A DNA stretch of 5,604 nucleotides from an uncultured Bacillota bacterium (GTDB taxonomy: Bacteria; Bacillota; Clostridia; Peptostreptococcales; Anaerovoracaceae): NCBI GenBank assembly GCA_946410475.1, contig CAMKAM010000093.1, forward strand, positions 1 to 5,604, given 5' to 3'. The position numbers and the translations under genes are program-made. Below the pieces are notes generated by a model. It saw nothing but the letters and a program-made list of their open reading frames with translations, made no database searches and was not told the origin of the DNA. Each line of letters starts with the position of its first letter. Within the stretch, counting starts at the first letter, position 1. Positions 4,864 through 5,604 of the stretch are shown here, one piece after another.

Positions 4864-5580
4864 ATGGAGCAGGAGATAATAATCCCTATAATCAAATATC
4901 TTGCGGCAGTCCTTGTCGGCGTGCTCATAGGGAATGGGGCGGTGTACCTGTTCAACCACATGCCGGCAGAATGGTTTTGTGACTATGGAGAGAAACCGCC
5001 TGCGGAGCTCAAGGATCCGTATACGCAGCGGGTAAAGAGCTATCCGTGGAAGTACGTCTTCTCCATGTTTTTTGTTGCCGTAGGGCTTTATCTCGTCCGT
5101 ACGGACGCTCTATATGCGCTCGCGTCGCTGGCCTCGCTGTGGCTTCTTCTCGAGATGTCGATATCCGATATCAAATACAGAATAGTGCCGGATCAGCTCG
5201 TTCTTCTCCTTATCGTATCATCTGTCGGATTTCTTCAGTATCACGGCTGGAAGGATATGCTGTATGGAGCCGGGATCGGTATAGTAATCATGGGATTCAC
5301 GGCCGTCCTGGGCAAGGCGCTGTACAGACGCGATACGATTGGCGGAGGCGACATCAAGCTGTTTGCGGTGCTCGGGCTTTTGCTCGGTGTAAAGGGGGTC
5401 ATTGCTGTATTCATGCTGTCGGCGCTCATTTCGGGCGCGCACCTCGTGTACCTTCTCGCGGCAGGCAAGATCAAAAGAAAAGACACCATTCCCATGGTGC
5501 CTTATATTTCCGCCGCGGCGGGTATCTACATTGTATTTCTGTGGCAGCACATAGACGAGATCATTTCGTACCTGCTATGA
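4864..5580 (+). CDS. Prepilin peptidase (A24 family), short form without the cysteine motif
   Basis: This is an integral membrane aspartyl protease that removes the leader of type IV prepilins or pseudopilins at the inner face of the membrane. The 238-residue product has about seven hydrophobic segments, near 7-30, 62-79, 82-99, 111-125, 132-150, 166-199 (probably two), and 213-229. The two catalytic Asp are visible: D102 in SISDIKYRIVPD and D163 in the GxGD motif GGGDIKLFAVLG. The family's PxxPY signature is near 210-214 (PMVPY). The N-terminal loop, which in PilD holds two CxxC zinc motifs linked to N-methylation, has only one Cys (C39, in EWFCDYGEKP), so methylase activity is doubtful. ATG 4864 is the only upstream start: the frame is open from 4813 without another start codon, and later ATG or GTG codons would remove the first membrane segment. 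It has no Shine-Dalgarno sequence and sits 6 bases after a terminator T-run. No pilin or assembly gene is in the window, so the substrate is unknown. Confidence 0.9.
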   Translation: MEQEIIIPIIKYLAAVLVGVLIGNGAVYLFNHMPAEWFCDYGEKPPAELKDPYTQRVKSYPWKYVFSMFFVAVGLYLVRTDALYALASLASLWLLLEMSISDIKYRIVPDQLVLLLIVSSVGFLQYHGWKDMLYGAGIGIVIMGFTAVLGKALYRRDTIGGGDIKLFAVLGLLLGVKGVIAVFMLSALISGAHLVYLLAAGKIKRKDTIPMVPYISAAAGIYIVFLWQHIDEIISYLL

Positions 5581-5604
5581 GCTGTGACATGTTCTCACGC
5601 GGGA
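5577..5604 (+). CDS. Possible start of a downstream gene, cut by the window end
   Basis: The prepilin peptidase stop TGA overlaps an ATG in the arrangement ATGA, which often marks translational coupling. The frame reads MSCDMFSRG to the window end without a stop. No clear Shine-Dalgarno sequence is seen before it, and an in-frame ATG at 5589 is an alternative. Nine residues are too few to name a product. Confidence 0.3.

Overview
This window looks like an ordinary chromosomal segment of an anaerobic, low-to-mid GC member of the Bacillota (Clostridia-like). The reasons are a clostridial-type biosynthetic thiolase, strong AAGGAGG ribosome binding sites, heavy AGA/AGG use for arginine, TATAAT promoters, compact intrinsic terminators, and a short-form prepilin peptidase of a kind I associate with Clostridia. 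A closer placement would be a guess. All five complete genes lie on the + strand. There is no mobile element, CRISPR array, tRNA or rRNA.

Layout. At 1-84 there is a leader with two near-palindromes. At 85-1272 lies acetyl-CoA acetyltransferase (thiolase), with the codon usage of a very highly expressed gene. Its 3' region (1273-1382) holds a foldable segment with competing pairings, then a textbook intrinsic terminator. An extended -10 promoter (TGGTATAAT) sits 12 bases past the terminator T-run and only 6 bases before the ATG of cca (1407-2744), so the cca mRNA is probably leaderless. The cca product has intact catalytic motifs, but its middle domain looks like an HD domain that has lost its metal ligands. 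Next is a 96-base gap with two TATAAT boxes one helical turn apart and an 18/20-bp tandem repeat in the leader of glnS (2841-4490, glutaminyl-tRNA synthetase). A 95-residue, Lys/Asp/Ala-rich helical repeat protein (4517-4804) follows with a strong ribosome binding site, probably in the glnS transcript, and ends in a second intrinsic terminator. A prepilin peptidase lacking the N-terminal cysteine motif (4864-5580) starts 6 bases after that terminator's T-run. Its stop overlaps a possible next start (ATGA), which the window edge cuts off.

How the genes fit together. cca and glnS both act on tRNA (3'-CCA completion and glutaminylation) but appear to have separate promoters. The thiolase belongs to acetyl-CoA/acetoacetyl-CoA metabolism (butyrate, ketone or isoprenoid precursors) and is a separate unit. 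The prepilin peptidase points to a type IV pilus, pseudopilus or competence system encoded elsewhere. I found no clear undescribed multi-gene system. The most unusual items are the leaderless cca start, the degenerate HD domain of its product, the repeat architecture in front of glnS, and the small repeat protein.
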